This document shows positions 18,082 through 27,161 of a stretch of 64,000 nt of DNA, one piece after another. The DNA is from Allocoprococcus comes. GTDB lineage: Bacteria > Bacillota > Clostridia > Lachnospirales > Lachnospiraceae. How positions within the stretch are numbered: position 1 is the stretch's first letter; each line of letters begins with the position of its first letter. Where the stretch lies: positions 62,001-126,000 of the forward strand of contig NZ_JAAIMM010000002.1 of assembly GCF_013300725.1 (NCBI RefSeq), read 5' to 3'. The translations under genes were made by a program, and so were the position numbers. Below the pieces are notes generated by a model. It was given only the letters and a program-made list of their open reading frames with translations. It did not search any database and was not told the DNA's origin.

Positions 18082-18480
18082 ATGAAAACAATCAGAGTTG
18101 TTGCAGCAATCATTCTTGCTGACAATAAAATATTTGCAACCCAGCGAGGCTATGGAGAATTTAAAGACGGCTGGGAATTCCCCGGTGGAAAGATAGAACC
18201 AGATGAAACGCCAGAACATGCCATCATAAGAGAAATTAAAGAGGAATTAGATACAGAAATCGAGGTCATTCAGTTACTTGACACCGTAGAATATGACTAC
18301 CCAAAATTCCACTTATCGATGGATTGTTTTATCTGTCATATAAAATCCGGTGATCTGGTCCTGAAAGAGCATGAAGCTGCCAAATGGCTCACAAAAGAGA
18401 CACTTTATAGCGTGGACTGGCTTCCGGCGGATCAGGCACTGATTGGAAAGATTGAAAAATATTTAGAGGAGCATGCCTAA
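18082..18480 (+). CDS. Nudix hydrolase, MutT-type (deoxy)nucleoside triphosphate pyrophosphohydrolase
   Basis: The 132-residue protein has a complete Nudix box ([22 protein letters not shown], about residues 38-60, with the REIKEE metal-binding core). The fold resembles MutT/CTP pyrophosphohydrolases that clean oxidised or non-canonical nucleotides. The start has AGGAG upstream. It ends 2 bases before the macrodomain gene, so the two are surely co-transcribed. The substrate is inferred; ADP-ribose-type substrates are possible given the neighbour. Confidence 0.88.
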   Translation: MKTIRVVAAIILADNKIFATQRGYGEFKDGWEFPGGKIEPDETPEHAIIREIKEELDTEIEVIQLLDTVEYDYPKFHLSMDCFICHIKSGDLVLKEHEAAKWLTKETLYSVDWLPADQALIGKIEKYLEEHA

Positions 18481-18482
18481 CT

Positions 18483-19502
18483 ATGCCATTACAAATCGTC
18501 AGAAATGATATCACCAAAATGTCCGTAGATGCCATCGTCAATGCCGCGAATTCCTCCCTGCTTGGCGGCGGTGGAGTCGATGGCTGCATTCACCGCGCCG
18601 CAGGACCAAAGCTTTTACAGGAATGCCGCACTTTAGGCGGCTGTCAGACCGGATATGCGAAGATTACAAACGCGTATGATCTGCCTTGTAATTATGTCAT
18701 TCACGCAGTAGGTCCTATATGGAGAGGCGGACAGTTTCATGAACGGGAGCTGCTTACTTCCTGCTATGAAAAATCTTTAGCACTTGCCAAAGAAAAACAT
18801 TGCGAAAGCATTGCATTTCCACTGATTTCTTCCGGAATTTACGGCTATCCGAAGGACCAGGCACTGAAAATTGCGATCGACACGATCAGTGCATTTCTTA
18901 TGGAAAATGATATGATGGTCTACATCGTTATTTTCGATAAAGCAGCTTATCAGATCAGCAGCAAACTGTTTTCTGATGTTGCTGCGTATATTGACGATCA
19001 TTATGTGGAAACACACATTGATAGAAAATCCGAAGCACTGAGACGCCAGAAGCAGTTCCGGGAAATGGATTTCTGCGAAAGTGCAAGTGTGTCATCATTG
19101 CCACAACAGTCCATTGCACCATTAAACAAAAGCATGACACTGGAAGATGCCTTGCAGCAAATGGATGAAAGCTTTTCCGAAATGCTGATCCGGAAGATTG
19201 ATGAAAGTGGAATGACCGATTCTCAGTGTTATAAGAAAGCTAATATTGATCGGAAACTATTTTCCAAGATTAAGAATGACAAGTATTATAAGCCATCAAA
19301 GCCAACGGTTCTTGCATTTGCGCTGGCACTTGAGCTGTCGCTTGTGGAAATCCAGGATATGCTGATGAAAGCAGGCTTTGCCTTATCGCATTCCAGTAAA
19401 TTTGATGTGATCGTTGAATATTTTATTTTGAAGCAAAATTATAATATTTACGAAATCAATGAAGCGCTGTTTGCCTTTGATCAGAATCTGATCGGAGGCT
19501 AA
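18483..19502 (+). CDS. Macrodomain protein (ADP-ribose hydrolase type) fused to a C-terminal helix-turn-helix region
   Basis: Residues 1-165 form a macrodomain with the ADP-ribose-binding Asn and Gly loops ([16 protein letters not shown] near 18-33, [11 protein letters not shown] near 117-127), as in O-acetyl-ADP-ribose deacetylases. Residues about 175-339 are an additional helical region containing an HTH-like segment ([19 protein letters not shown], then a run with the feel of a phage-repressor fold). The usual macrodomain protein of this type is about 170-260 residues, so this one is extended. The fusion could link ADP-ribose signalling to DNA binding; that is inference. Confidence 0.82.
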   Translation: MPLQIVRNDITKMSVDAIVNAANSSLLGGGGVDGCIHRAAGPKLLQECRTLGGCQTGYAKITNAYDLPCNYVIHAVGPIWRGGQFHERELLTSCYEKSLALAKEKHCESIAFPLISSGIYGYPKDQALKIAIDTISAFLMENDMMVYIVIFDKAAYQISSKLFSDVAAYIDDHYVETHIDRKSEALRRQKQFREMDFCESASVSSLPQQSIAPLNKSMTLEDALQQMDESFSEMLIRKIDESGMTDSQCYKKANIDRKLFSKIKNDKYYKPSKPTVLAFALALELSLVEIQDMLMKAGFALSHSSKFDVIVEYFILKQNYNIYEINEALFAFDQNLIGG

Positions 19503-19595
19503 AAAGTGTCGCTTTCCATGCGACCATTTCTCCTGAAAATGGCTGTATCTTATAGTTACAGACAAAAACAAGCCATTACTTAGGAGGAATTTATC

Positions 19596-20255
19596 ATGAG
19601 AAAAAATCTGACAGAAGTTGTATTTATTTTAGATCGCAGCGGTTCCATGAGCGGACTGGAAACAGACACCATAGGTGGATTTAATTCTATGATCCAAAAG
19701 CAGAAAATGGAAGCCGGACAGGCTCTGATTTCTACCGTTCTTTTTAACAATTACAGCAAGGTACTGTATGACAGAGCCGATGTGCAGAAAATCCCACAAA
19801 TGACAGAAGCCGATTTTTTTGTGCACGGCTGCACGGCACTGCTGGACGCAATCGGCGGTGCCATCCATCACATTGGAAATGTCCACAAATACGCACGTCC
19901 GGAAGATGTACCGGAGCATACCATCTTTATTATCATGACCGATGGTATGGAAAATGCAAGCCATATTTACAGCAGTGATAAGGTAAAGCAAATGATTGAA
20001 CGACAGAAAGAAAAATATGGCTGGGAATTTCTCTTTCTCGGCGCAAATATTGATGCGATTGAAACAGCCGGTCATTTTGGAATTGACGCAGATAAAGCTG
20101 CCAATTATCAGTGTGACGGCGAAGGAACTGCACTGAATTATGAAGTATTAAATGATGCCATATCTGCGGTCCGGTGTAATGCAGCACTTGATTCCAATTG
20201 GAAGAAGCGCATTGATAAAGATTACGAAAAGCGTAGACAGCACACTCGTGTATAG
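19596..20255 (+). CDS. VWA (von Willebrand type A) domain protein
   Basis: The 219-residue protein is a single VWA fold with the metal-ion site DRSGSMS (Asp13, Ser15, Ser17), a Thr in HGCTALLDAIG and the Asp in MTDGMEN. There is no signal peptide, so it acts in the cytoplasm, probably as a protein-protein adaptor. Similar VWA proteins occur in tellurite/stress and metal-dependent chaperone clusters. GGAGG precedes the ATG at 19596. Its partner here is unknown; the nearest genes are the macrodomain fusion and a gene remnant. Confidence 0.85.
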   Translation: MRKNLTEVVFILDRSGSMSGLETDTIGGFNSMIQKQKMEAGQALISTVLFNNYSKVLYDRADVQKIPQMTEADFFVHGCTALLDAIGGAIHHIGNVHKYARPEDVPEHTIFIIMTDGMENASHIYSSDKVKQMIERQKEKYGWEFLFLGANIDAIETAGHFGIDADKAANYQCDGEGTALNYEVLNDAISAVRCNAALDSNWKKRIDKDYEKRRQHTRV

Positions 20256-20280
20256 AGTGTATACCGATGAAAGCAGATGA

Positions 20281-20496
20281 ACATATCCAGGCGCAAAAGT
20301 AGACACAGCTGCTTACGCACGACTGATGCGAAGGCTTGCGAGTTTCGCAACAAAGCATACAAATCAGATAGACGGACTGCTGCTCCTTGCTTCTTATACA
20401 ACAAAAGATTTATCCGATACGGATCTTTCGGTTGTGACAGTATATGGAAGTGAAGACGGCGTGCTGAACCGGGAATTTTACTTGGATAGGAAATAG
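20281..20496 (+). pseudogene. Possible remnant of a gene after the VWA gene
   Basis: A stop-to-stop frame of 71 residues ends at 20496 with protein-like composition (DGLLLLASYTTKDLSDTDLS, then a VYGSEDG stretch) but has no good start or ribosome binding site. An overlapping frame from 20279 is of similar length but has poorer composition. It may be the C-terminal end of a decayed gene. The rest of 20256-20591 holds only the promoter region of the next gene. Confidence 0.35.
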
Positions 20497-20591
20497 AAAG
20501 CGAAAAAATAGTAATTGCGAAAAAATCTGACCTGCGATACTATTATAATAACACGATAATCATTCCATATTTTAGGAAGGCAGAATCATTT

Positions 20592-22283
20592 ATGGTAAAA
20601 AAGAAAAAACTGCCAATTGGCATCGAAAGCTTTGAAGAGCTTCGGAAAGAAGATTTTTATTACGTCGATAAAACAAAACTAATCGAACAGGTTTTAAATA
20701 AATGTGGAAAAGCAAATCTGTTTACCCGCCCACGCCGCTTTGGAAAATCATTAAACATGAGTATGCTTCGGCATTTCTTTGAAATTGGAGCAGATCCTGC
20801 ATTATTTGAAGGGCTTTATATTTCTGAAAATCCGGCACTTTGTGAAGCATATATGGGGAAATTTCCGGTTGTATCGATCAGTTTGAAAGGGATCAATGCC
20901 AGTTCCTTTGATGGAGCCTGCAGATTACTGAGCAAGGTTATTAATGAAGAATGCAGACGTCTTGGATTTCTGGAAGAAAGTCCAAATCTTACAGAAAATG
21001 AAAAAACTATCTTTCGCGAGCTACTGAAAAATAATTTAAGTGAAGATACATTGGCTTACAGCCTCAGAGAACTGACAGAACTTCTGGAAAAGCATTACCA
21101 ACAAAAGGTTATCGTTCTTATTGATGAATATGATGTCCCACTTGCCAAAGCAAATGAACAGGGGTATTACGATGAGATAACACTTCTCATCCGGAATCTT
21201 TTTGAAAATGCATTAAAAACAAATGACAGTCTCAAATTTGCAGTTCTTACAGGTTGTCTTCGTGTTGCAAAAGAAAGCATTTTTACAGGACTAAATAACT
21301 TCAAAGTATTTCCTGTTACTAAAGTAATGTTTGATGAATGCTTTGGTTTCACGGATGCAGAAGTAAAAGAGATGCTTCACTATTATCAGCAGGATGAACT
21401 GTACGATACCGTAAAAGAATGGTACGATGGATACCGTTTTGGAAATGTAGACGTCTATTGCCCATGGGATGTCATTAATTACTGTGACGAACATTTGGAT
21501 GATCCTTCTGCAAAGCCAAGAAATTATTGGTCAAATACAAGTGGAAATGATATTATCCAGCATTTTATCACAGATATCTATAGTGGAAAGGATACCGCAA
21601 AAGCAGAATTGGAGCGTCTGGTAAATGGAGAATCCATTCAAAAAGAAATCAGCGAAGAATTGACCTATAAAGAATTATATACGTCTATTGAAAATATCTG
21701 GAGTACACTTTTCATGACCGGATATCTGACGCAGAGAGGGGAAGCGGAAGATAACCGCTATAATCTCGTCATTCCGAACCGGGAAATTCGGAATATTATG
21801 ACCGAGCATATTATGAAAATGTTCAAATCGGATGTTTCAAAAGATGGTGCAATGGTTGATTCTTTCTGTAATGCACTTTCCGATGGAAAACCAGAAGTAA
21901 TCGAAACGCTGTTTACCGAATATATGAAAAAAACAATCAACGTCCGGGATACCTTTGTCAGAAAGCCGATAAAAGAAAATTTTTATCATGGTATTTTATT
22001 AGGCATTCTGTGTTTCAAAGGTGGATGGATTGTCAAGTCAAACAAAGAAGCTGGAAATGGTTTTAGTGATATCCTGATCTGGATTGATAATTTGAGCCTT
22101 GGCATTGTGATTGAAATAAAATATGCAGAAGTTGATTCTTTGGAAGATGAGTGCAAAGAAGCACTCAAGCAAATCCAAGATAAACATTATACCAATGTAT
22201 TTGATGAAGATGATATTCACACCATATTAAAATATGGAATTGCCTGCAATCGTAAAAAATGCAGGGTTTTGATGGAAAAATGA
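20592..22283 (+). CDS. AAA-ATPase_like / PDDEXK_9 family protein
   Basis: The 563-residue protein starts with the family signature LPIGIESFEELRKEDFYYVDKT and has a modified P-loop (TRPRRFGKSLNMSML, near residues 45-60) and Walker B LIDEYDVPL near 178-186. The C-terminal part (residues about 440-560) is PD-(D/E)XK-like (GNGFSDILIW, then IVIEIKYA). These proteins (PF09820 plus PF08011) are frequent, multi-copy and of unknown role in Bacteroidetes and Clostridia. A mobile or toxin-like function has been suggested. Good ribosome binding site and single gene; a terminator follows. Confidence 0.85.
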   Translation: MVKKKKLPIGIESFEELRKEDFYYVDKTKLIEQVLNKCGKANLFTRPRRFGKSLNMSMLRHFFEIGADPALFEGLYISENPALCEAYMGKFPVVSISLKGINASSFDGACRLLSKVINEECRRLGFLEESPNLTENEKTIFRELLKNNLSEDTLAYSLRELTELLEKHYQQKVIVLIDEYDVPLAKANEQGYYDEITLLIRNLFENALKTNDSLKFAVLTGCLRVAKESIFTGLNNFKVFPVTKVMFDECFGFTDAEVKEMLHYYQQDELYDTVKEWYDGYRFGNVDVYCPWDVINYCDEHLDDPSAKPRNYWSNTSGNDIIQHFITDIYSGKDTAKAELERLVNGESIQKEISEELTYKELYTSIENIWSTLFMTGYLTQRGEAEDNRYNLVIPNREIRNIMTEHIMKMFKSDVSKDGAMVDSFCNALSDGKPEVIETLFTEYMKKTINVRDTFVRKPIKENFYHGILLGILCFKGGWIVKSNKEAGNGFSDILIWIDNLSLGIVIEIKYAEVDSLEDECKEALKQIQDKHYTNVFDEDDIHTILKYGIACNRKKCRVLMEK

Positions 22284-22296
22284 CATATTTTTATAA

Positions 22297-22373
22297 ATGC
22301 CTCAAAACATGGCGCAGTGCAAAATAGCAGTTCCTCTGCTACAATGTCTACATCATAATTTGAGGCATTTTTT
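22297..22373 (+). terminator. Terminator after the AAA-ATPase_like gene
   Basis: The perfect 10-bp arms ATGCCTCAAA (22297-22306) and TTTGAGGCAT (22359-22368) are followed by TTTTT on the + strand. It lies between convergent genes. Confidence 0.75.
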
Positions 22374-22463
22374 ATGCCGCTTTTTTAACCGACGACATTC
22401 CGGAAGTTCTTCTTTCTGATCATGGAAGATGTCTATCTAAGATTTCAGAATGTTCCAGGTATT

Positions 22464-24350
22464 TTATCCCATCACTTTCCCAATCACTTTCATCATCTCA
22501 TCTACCCGGAACGGCTTCGTAATAAACCCGTCCATTCCGGCATCCAATGCATGTTTCCGGTCTTCTTCAAATGCATTTGCAGTCATGGCAACGATCGGGA
22601 TCTGTGCTTTCTGCGCATCTGCCATCTGGCGGATCTTCCGTGTGGCTTCGTATCCATTCATCCGCGGCATCTGCACATCCATCAGGATAAACTGATAGGT
22701 ACCTGCTGCTTTATCCTGGATTTCTTTCACGCAGGCGCATCCATCCGGAACCCAGGTTACAAGAACCTCTTTGTTTTTTAGAACTTCCATCGCAATTTCT
22801 GCATTTAACTCATTATCCTCAACCAGCAGCACATGTATTCCGGTCAGATCGAATTTGTGTTCCCTTGCTTTATCTGACGGATGCAACTGATTTTCCGTTG
22901 CAATCCGAAGTGGAAGTGTAATCTGGATCCTGGTTCCCTGACCAGATTTGCTGTAAATATTTACCTCACCATTCATCAGATTCACCAGCTTCTTGACAAT
23001 TGCAAGTCCAAGTCCCGTACCTTCCGTTTTACTTTCAGTCGAAGTCCTTTCTCTTTCAAATGCCTCAAATGCATGCTTCTGAAATTCTTCTGTCATTCCG
23101 ATTCCGGTATCCTTTACCGTGAACTGATATTCACCCAGCCCAGGAGCAATCATTCGTTCTGTAGTACTAAATACGATTGTTCCTCTCTCCGGGGTAAACT
23201 TAACTGCATTGTTTAATACATTTACCAGAATCTGTTGCAGCTTTGTCGCATCACACCATACCAGACGATTTTCTATATGGCTTTCAACCCTGAAATCTAT
23301 TTTCCCTTTATTGATACTGTATTCCAGCATCATTTCCAGCTTTTCTGTCATCTGTTCCAGATCCGTTACCGTCTCCACAACTTCTGCCTTGCCACTCTCA
23401 ATCTTGGACAGATCCAGCACATCATTGATAATCTTCAGAAGGACATCGCCCGATGCCTGGATTTTCGTAACAGCATTTCTGACAACGACCTCATCATCCG
23501 GGTGCTTCGCTATGATATCAGCAAATCCTATGATTGCATTCATCGGAGTACGGATATCATGGGACATATTTGCAAGGAAGGTATTCTTGACCGCACTGGC
23601 CGCTTTCGCTTTCCTGGTCGATTCCTTTTCCAGTTCTAATGCATTGGAAAGTTTTTCCCTGTGCTCCGATTCCAGCTGATTCTGCTGGTGCTCGACCATG
23701 AACAGGTAGGATAGCAGTGCGCCGATGACCAGACAGTACGGCTGAAACGGACACACACCATAAAATGGGATCACGTAGGTATTTACCAGAATCCCAATCA
23801 GCGGAATTGCTGAGAACAGTGCCGATTTTATGAGATATTTGATTCCCCCGGTATTGTTCATAAATAAAATGCAGAATGTCTGTGCAAATGCATAAAAATA
23901 ATAGAACAGGTTGAGTACGGTAAATACGCCAAAAAATGTACCACGTATATAAGTCCGGTTTCTTGAAAATCCCCATACAATTCCGGTCGGAACAGAAAGC
24001 AGCACCATCGCAGTCAGAAGAAGCAGCGGAATCATTTCTACGAATCTTCGCTTCTTCGAACTGCTGATTCCCATATAGTTCTGCATAAACAAATGCCACA
24101 CATACGGCATGATCACGTAGATCAGATAAAAGAAAAATACAATCAGCTTAAACTGCAGGATACTTCCTGTCTTACTTAAGAATTCCCGCATAAACAGGGC
24201 GTCCAGTAACACGTAAAGCTCTACCACACCAATAAAGATCATCGCATATTTTTTACTCGGACTCCATGTAATATAATACCGGATCCTTAGCAGGATGATC
24301 GTCAGTATTACCATCATAAATACTGCGTTGTTCAAATAAATACTACTCAT
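22464..24350 (-). CDS. Hybrid sensor histidine kinase with C-terminal receiver domain
   Basis: The 628-residue protein has an N-terminal half (residues 1-220) of about seven hydrophobic membrane segments. A HisKA domain (NMSHDIRTPMN, phospho-His near 262) follows, then HATPase_c with N (NNAVKF), G1 (DTGIGM), F and G2 (GTGLGLAI) boxes. It ends in a receiver domain (LLVEDNE, phospho-Asp in LMDVQMPRMNG near 557, Lys in ITKPF). It sits in the cell membrane and relays a signal by His-to-Asp transfer within the molecule. No cognate output regulator is adjacent, so the target is unknown. It is divergent from the NifX-FKBP gene. Confidence 0.93.
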   Translation of the reverse strand: MSSIYLNNAVFMMVILTIILLRIRYYITWSPSKKYAMIFIGVVELYVLLDALFMREFLSKTGSILQFKLIVFFFYLIYVIMPYVWHLFMQNYMGISSSKKRRFVEMIPLLLLTAMVLLSVPTGIVWGFSRNRTYIRGTFFGVFTVLNLFYYFYAFAQTFCILFMNNTGGIKYLIKSALFSAIPLIGILVNTYVIPFYGVCPFQPYCLVIGALLSYLFMVEHQQNQLESEHREKLSNALELEKESTRKAKAASAVKNTFLANMSHDIRTPMNAIIGFADIIAKHPDDEVVVRNAVTKIQASGDVLLKIINDVLDLSKIESGKAEVVETVTDLEQMTEKLEMMLEYSINKGKIDFRVESHIENRLVWCDATKLQQILVNVLNNAVKFTPERGTIVFSTTERMIAPGLGEYQFTVKDTGIGMTEEFQKHAFEAFERERTSTESKTEGTGLGLAIVKKLVNLMNGEVNIYSKSGQGTRIQITLPLRIATENQLHPSDKAREHKFDLTGIHVLLVEDNELNAEIAMEVLKNKEVLVTWVPDGCACVKEIQDKAAGTYQFILMDVQMPRMNGYEATRKIRQMADAQKAQIPIVAMTANAFEEDRKHALDAGMDGFITKPFRVDEMMKVIGKVMG

Positions 24351-24463
24351 TTTCTATTCCCTTTTTTCTTTCGTTTTCTAGGATTATTGTATACTTTTTC
24401 TATGCGTTTCGCAATCCATATGTTATACTATTAAATAAAGGTATTTCAAGGAGGATTTTAGAA

Positions 24464-25351
24464 ATGAAAATAGCAGTAACATACGAAGGCGGATCGATTT
24501 TCCAGCACTTCGGTAAGACAGAAGCTTTTAAAATGTATGAAGTAGAAGACGGCAAGATCACTTCCATGCAGATTGTTCATGCTGGTGGCGCCGGACACAG
24601 CGCACTTGCAGGCTTCCTTTCTGAGCAAGGCGCAAATGTTCTGATCTGTGGCGGGATCGGAGAAGGTGCACAGACAGCACTGAAGGAAGCTGGCATTGAA
24701 GTTATATCCGGTGCAGCAGGAGAAGTAGATGCAGCAGTCAATGCATATCTTGCAGGAGAACTGGAATCTGCCGGAACTAATTGTGACCATCATCACGAAG
24801 AAGGACATTCCTGCTGTGGACATCATGAGGAAGAAGCAGAAAAAGCTCCGGAAGAAGAACATTCCTGTGGCGGACACTGCAGTGGATGCAGCGGATGTGG
24901 CGGCGCACAAGTACCGGATTTTGAAGGTCCGAATGTGGGAAAGACCTGCCGTACTCATTACAGAGGAACCTTCGATGACGGTACCCAGTTTGATTCTTCC
25001 TATGACCGCGGAGAACCACTGGAATTCGTATGCGGAGCCGGACAGATGATCCACGGATACGACAAGGCGGTTGCAACAATGGAAGTAGGACAGACCATTA
25101 ACATCCATCTGATGCCGGAAGAAGCTTATGGTATGCCGGATCCACGCGCCATTTTCACGCTGGAGATCGCACAGCTTCCGGGATCTGAAGATCTGGAAGT
25201 CGGCGCACGCGCATATCTGACCAACCAGTACGGTCAGCCATTCCCGGTAACTGTAACCGAAAAGACAGAGACCAACATCACGTTTGATGCCAACCATGAG
25301 ATGGCTGGAAAAGAACTGAATTTCCAGATTGAACTGGTAGAAGTAAAATAA
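24464..25351 (+). CDS. NifX/NifB-like metal-binding domain fused to an FKBP-type peptidyl-prolyl isomerase
   Basis: Residues 1-105 of this 295-residue protein form a NifX/dinitrogenase-iron-molybdenum-cofactor-binding fold (MKIAVTYEGG start, LICGGIGEGAQ near 63-73). Residues about 106-146 are a His/Cys-rich linker with many HxxH and CxxC pairs. Residues about 150-295 are a SlyD-like FKBP domain (THYRGTFDDGTQFDSSYDR, PEEAYGMPDP). SlyD itself combines an isomerase with a metal-binding tail, so the fusion may be a metallochaperone and folding helper, for nickel or iron-type metals. No nitrogenase genes are nearby. A good ribosome binding site (AAGGAGG) precedes the start, and a hairpin terminator follows. 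Confidence 0.85.
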   Translation: MKIAVTYEGGSIFQHFGKTEAFKMYEVEDGKITSMQIVHAGGAGHSALAGFLSEQGANVLICGGIGEGAQTALKEAGIEVISGAAGEVDAAVNAYLAGELESAGTNCDHHHEEGHSCCGHHEEEAEKAPEEEHSCGGHCSGCSGCGGAQVPDFEGPNVGKTCRTHYRGTFDDGTQFDSSYDRGEPLEFVCGAGQMIHGYDKAVATMEVGQTINIHLMPEEAYGMPDPRAIFTLEIAQLPGSEDLEVGARAYLTNQYGQPFPVTVTEKTETNITFDANHEMAGKELNFQIELVEVK

Positions 25352-25372
25352 CACATACAAACTATCATTTTC

Positions 25373-25408
25373 AGGCGCCCCCTTTATTTCATCGTAAAGG
25401 AGGCGCTT
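25373..25408 (+). terminator. Hairpin after the NifX-FKBP gene
   Basis: Arms of 14 positions with one mismatch and one G-U (GGCGCCCCCTTTA / TAAAGGAGGCGCT) lie 21 bases after the stop. The following T-run is weak (TTAAGTTA), so efficiency is uncertain. Confidence 0.6.
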
Positions 25409-25560
25409 AAGTTATAAGACCAGAATGATACAAAAGAAGAAAGCGTACCGTCTTTTTGAAAATTAAGTAATTCATAAGACAATCCTTGTTCGGATTGTTA
25501 TATACTAAGATTATATTTTTTCGGAAATCGATAATTAGACAACGGAAAGGAAATTTGCCC

Positions 25561-27093
25561 GTGCTAAATTTAGAATTTAAAAATTATCCATGGAAGCAGA
25601 CCGTGAAAAAGAAAGCCCGCCGCGTGTTCATGCTGAGATGGATGATTGTCATTCTGGCTATCCTTGCGATCTTTTTTCTGACCTGTCAGAAACTTATCTC
25701 CAATGTCTGGACACTTCCTGCATTCCTGTGCCAGCTTCTTGCTGTTATTGAACTGGCTTTCGGGATGCAGGCTGTGGAAGCAGGCTGGAGCAGAAAAATA
25801 TCAAGCAGGATGCCATTAGACGAACATTATGAGTATGCTCTTTATATGTATCATGCACAGTCAATCCGTGATCTTGCTACAAATAATCGCATGCTGTTAC
25901 TGATTGCGCGTCTTGAAATCCAGCTTGGAAAATACGAGCAAGCCACACAGACCATCACACAGATTTCTACTGAAAAATGTACACCAGTCCAGTTAAAGCA
26001 GTTATATTATATGCAGATTTTGCTGGCAGCAGAAGCGGACGACACTGATGCATGGAACCAGTTTTTAACCCGTTATACCGGAATCCCGGACACAAATGGA
26101 ATCTATCCATCGGAAACAGAACTGACCACCTGGATCGAACAAAACGAAATGGATCAGCTGATTTCTGCATTAAAGAAATTCACTCCCACAAGAAAAGAAC
26201 ATCCCCTGCGTACCTGTCTGATTACAATCATTCTGGCATACAGTACCTTTTTCTACGGTGCATGGTATGGAATTAACAAAAGCGCAGGGTATGCGATCCG
26301 TTACTATTTTGCGGAAATATCCGGTGTCTGTGTTTCCATCAGTTTGTCTTGTCTGCTGATATGGGGCATGATCTGTCTGTATAAAAAGCAAAAAAGTCTT
26401 CTGAATGGAAAAGCAGCCAGACGGATAATTGCGGTTTCTTATGCTGTGCTGACTCTTTTCTTACTTTCGTTAATCGGTTACAGCTTTTTAAATGTAAGCT
26501 TTGGCGTAGAAGGAACAGAAACCGTAACCGGTCAGGATCAGCAGTATACCTACCTTTCTGTACAGCCTGATTATGGTTATGTTACGCAGTATCGGACTGA
26601 TAATTTTATTTACATGCAAAAAACAGGTTTGCTTTTACCAAATACAGATACCCTGACAGAATCTTCTGAACCTGATTCTGACCTGAATGGTTCCGAAACA
26701 CAAGATAGTAGTACCACTGATTCCACCGAAAATTCTCCGGCACAGGAATCACAGAAGGCTTCACCGCTCCAGGACGAAATGCGTGCTGTTTATCAGTATA
26801 TCCAGCAGAAGAATATGCTTCCAGATATGAACTTTACTTACACGGCGAATGCAAAAGGTGAAAACTATGCCATCCTCTGTGAGACAACAGAAGAGAAGGA
26901 TGGCACAACAGTAAATGTCAATTACTGTCTGTATGATAACGGGTCGAAAACGGACGAAAACAATACTACCTTCGAGGAGCTGGTTCTGGAAAAGGTATAT
27001 CCGGATGGTGGATATGAGACAGAACTGGTTGATTTCTATCTGGTAAATCCAGAGACTCTGGAAGTTATGGATGAACACAAATCAAGCTGGTAA
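25561..27093 (+). CDS. Membrane protein of unknown function with an extracytoplasmic Ser/Thr-rich linker
   Basis: Start GTG at 25561 is chosen for the GGAAAGGA site 9 bases upstream; the protein is then 510 residues. There are two membrane segments near residues 25-70 and a soluble middle part resembling helical repeats (about 90-215). Three more membrane segments follow (about 220-330), then an exported region with a low-complexity Ser/Thr/Glu linker (near 375-410) and a C-terminal beta-rich domain. I recognise no family. The layout suggests an envelope sensor or anchor. It lies alone between two terminators. Confidence 0.65.
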   Translation: MLNLEFKNYPWKQTVKKKARRVFMLRWMIVILAILAIFFLTCQKLISNVWTLPAFLCQLLAVIELAFGMQAVEAGWSRKISSRMPLDEHYEYALYMYHAQSIRDLATNNRMLLLIARLEIQLGKYEQATQTITQISTEKCTPVQLKQLYYMQILLAAEADDTDAWNQFLTRYTGIPDTNGIYPSETELTTWIEQNEMDQLISALKKFTPTRKEHPLRTCLITIILAYSTFFYGAWYGINKSAGYAIRYYFAEISGVCVSISLSCLLIWGMICLYKKQKSLLNGKAARRIIAVSYAVLTLFLLSLIGYSFLNVSFGVEGTETVTGQDQQYTYLSVQPDYGYVTQYRTDNFIYMQKTGLLLPNTDTLTESSEPDSDLNGSETQDSSTTDSTENSPAQESQKASPLQDEMRAVYQYIQQKNMLPDMNFTYTANAKGENYAILCETTEEKDGTTVNVNYCLYDNGSKTDENNTTFEELVLEKVYPDGGYETELVDFYLVNPETLEVMDEHKSSW

Positions 27094-27118
27094 TTATTTT
27101 TTCTGAAATATTTATTAG

Positions 27119-27158
27119 AAAGAGCAGAGTCATCATTCGGATGTACCTCTGCTCTTTT
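27119..27158. terminator. Bidirectional terminator between convergent genes
   Basis: A perfect 11-bp stem AAAGAGCAGAG (27119-27129) / CTCTGCTCTTT (27147-27157) has T-rich sequence on both strands. It serves the membrane protein gene (+) and the LysR gene (-). Confidence 0.8.
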
Positions 27159-27161
27159 GCT

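Noticed and set aside
22881-23679. Plus-strand ORFs of 111-156 codons over the histidine kinase
   Set aside because: They overlap a clear kinase in the other direction and have no motifs or ribosome sites.
24464-25351. Nitrogenase-related gene
   Set aside because: The NifX-like domain alone is widespread and no nif structural genes are present.
24458-25360. Minus-strand 300-codon ORF over the NifX-FKBP gene
   Set aside because: Cys/Phe/Ser-rich shadow of a gene with clear domains on the + strand.
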